Source: Citrus sinensis
Taxonomy: Eukaryota > Streptophyta > Magnoliopsida > Sapindales > Rutaceae
DNA length: 64,000 nucleotides
NCBI RefSeq assembly: GCF_022201045.2
Contig: NC_068556.1
Span: forward strand, 3,636,001-3,700,000
Direction of reading: 5' to 3'
The stretch's first letter is position 1; each line of letters begins with the position of its first letter. The position numbers and the translations under genes are program-made. Below, in pieces: positions 62,856 to 64,000 of this stretch. The notes below the pieces were generated by a model. It did not search any database and was not told where the DNA came from. It was given only the letters and a program-made list of their open reading frames with translations.

Positions 62856-64000
62856 TGTCTATCATATAATTATTTTATTTAAATCATGTATTGTAATATA
62901 TATCTTAATTATGGTGTAAAAACAATGACAATGTCAAACTTTTTTTTAATTAATGTTAATTCTAAAACTTTATCATCATGTATTTTTCTAATAATAAATT
63001 TGTTTAAATTATTTTGTTGTATTTGTGTATGTATTAGCTAAATAATTATTTTATGACTATAAATATAATGTAAATGCTTAGTAAAAATTATTTTTGAAAA
63101 AAGCATTACCAAACGCATATTTTCTGTTTTATCATTTTCAACTATGTCTACCAAACGTATATTACTGTTTTTAGTTTTAAAATATATGATACAGAAAATG
63201 ATACCAGACGCATATTTAAATTCGAAATACAACAACTGCAAAACAACATTTTCATTTTCATTTTTATTCTCAAAAAATACAAATTCAGAAACAATACCAA
63301 ACGAGCCCTACTCTTTCCTCAAATATCATAACTCCACAGTATTAACTTATTCTTATATAAAAAGTCTTTTGAAACAAAGCTTATTTTTCTACTCTTCTAA
63401 TTGCTATATAAATAAGCAAATAGGCTATAACTCTGAAATTTGAAAATTTGTTTGAAGTAGGGAGCAGCAAAAATCCAAATTAAAATTTTCTAATTCTCCA
63501 CCTCTTCTTGGACTTGAACTTGACTAGATAGTCAAATAAAATTGCTTGAAAACCAATCGGTCAAAAACAATTGGGGCCCTTTAGAATATGAACTTAATAA
63601 AACCAATTATAACCATTATAAATATATACAATTGAGGAATTTTGATTCTCCTCTACAAGAAATTAGAGCTCTTTATTAAAAAATAAATATGCATTTTACT
63701 ACTCGATTAATAACCTAAGCCAGGGGTGGAACAAACCAACTTTTACTATAGGGGCCAAAGAATTTATACAAAAATACTTGATGAATTTCATTACGTTCAT
63801 TCACAGGATAATCTTATATTTGTTGACGGAATCCTAGATCACATTGTAAAGAGTTAGATTATCATCTTTTTTTATTTAATTCTTAGATTTAGGGGGATAA
63901 TACTATTGGTCAACAGTTAAAGGTTCAATATTTGTTGGACTTAGAGTGAAAGAAATTAGATTTTTTGATGCACTTTTTCTCTTAAAAGAATACATTTAGA
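62856..64000. other. AT-rich end of window with a Harbinger-like terminus
   Basis: The motif at 63290-63309 is the inverse of GGGCTCGTTTGGTATTGTTT, a Harbinger-type terminus resembling that of the MITE at 87. Related 'accaaacg' motifs occur at about 63110 and 63152, suggesting nested or duplicated ends. The rest is AT-rich; a GC-richer block starts at 63720 ('gccaggggtggaac') that I cannot name. No gene supported. Confidence 0.45.

Noticed and set aside
1..64000. tRNA or rRNA genes, CRISPR arrays, virus-derived genes
   Set aside because: Scanned by eye for B-box-like GGTTCGAATCC, rRNA words, regularly spaced repeats and viral polymerase or capsid motifs; none found. A tRNAscan-SE run would settle the tRNA point.

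Overview
This is nuclear DNA from a eudicot plant. The genes are split by many short GT-AG introns, non-coding DNA is AT-rich, introns and spacers carry small inverted-repeat transposons, and the proteins include plant-only types (oleosin, plastid sigma factor, group III ATP-phosphofructokinase, plant Aurora). A woody rosid such as Citrus is my impression from protein similarity; it is not proven here. Exon coordinates were worked out by hand from splice signals, reading phase and remembered family alignments. In all seven spliced genes the exon lengths sum to a multiple of three with no internal stop.

Layout. 1-1.2 kb: a Harbinger-type MITE. 1.3-6.7 kb (minus): a Derlin-like ER protein gene whose intron 1 carries a long-TIR Mutator-type MITE, followed downstream by a broken partial duplicate of its 3' end. 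6.7-11.2 kb: spacer with a MITE, a dispersed repeat holding a cluster of MYB-core motifs, and tandem repeats. 11.2-15.2 kb (plus): ATP-dependent phosphofructokinase. 16.6-19.8 kb (minus): Aurora kinase. 21.5-22.0 kb (plus): intronless oleosin with a seed-type promoter. 23.8-34.9 kb (plus): CABIN1-like TPR protein of the HIRA histone H3.3 chaperone complex, 19 coding exons. 37.2-38.9 kb (plus): GatC, subunit of the organellar Glu-tRNA(Gln) amidotransferase. 39-41.9 kb: poly-C tract and transposon-derived AT-rich DNA. 41.9-54.6 kb (minus): a 22-exon gene for a roughly 1458-residue glycine-rich membrane protein of unknown function. 56.9-60.0 kb (minus): plastid sigma-70 factor, SIG3-like. 60-64 kb: spacer with MITEs and a Harbinger transposase fragment.

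The genes are independent housekeeping or developmental units, not an operon. From memory, CABIN1, Aurora, PFK, GatC and the glycine-rich protein have their closest Arabidopsis relatives close together on chromosome 4 (the At4g32820-At4g32920 interval), so the block looks like conserved microsynteny. I found no exotic new system. The points most worth a second look are: the Derlin gene's 17-nt first coding exon and unusual N-terminus; two GC-AG introns and an ATG-only coding exon in CABIN1; a 73-bp tandem duplication across an exon/donor boundary in the glycine-rich gene; a recurrent pattern of 38-268 bp tandem duplications; the MYB-core cluster; and a Harbinger transposase fragment near a terminus resembling that of the MITE at the other end of the window.
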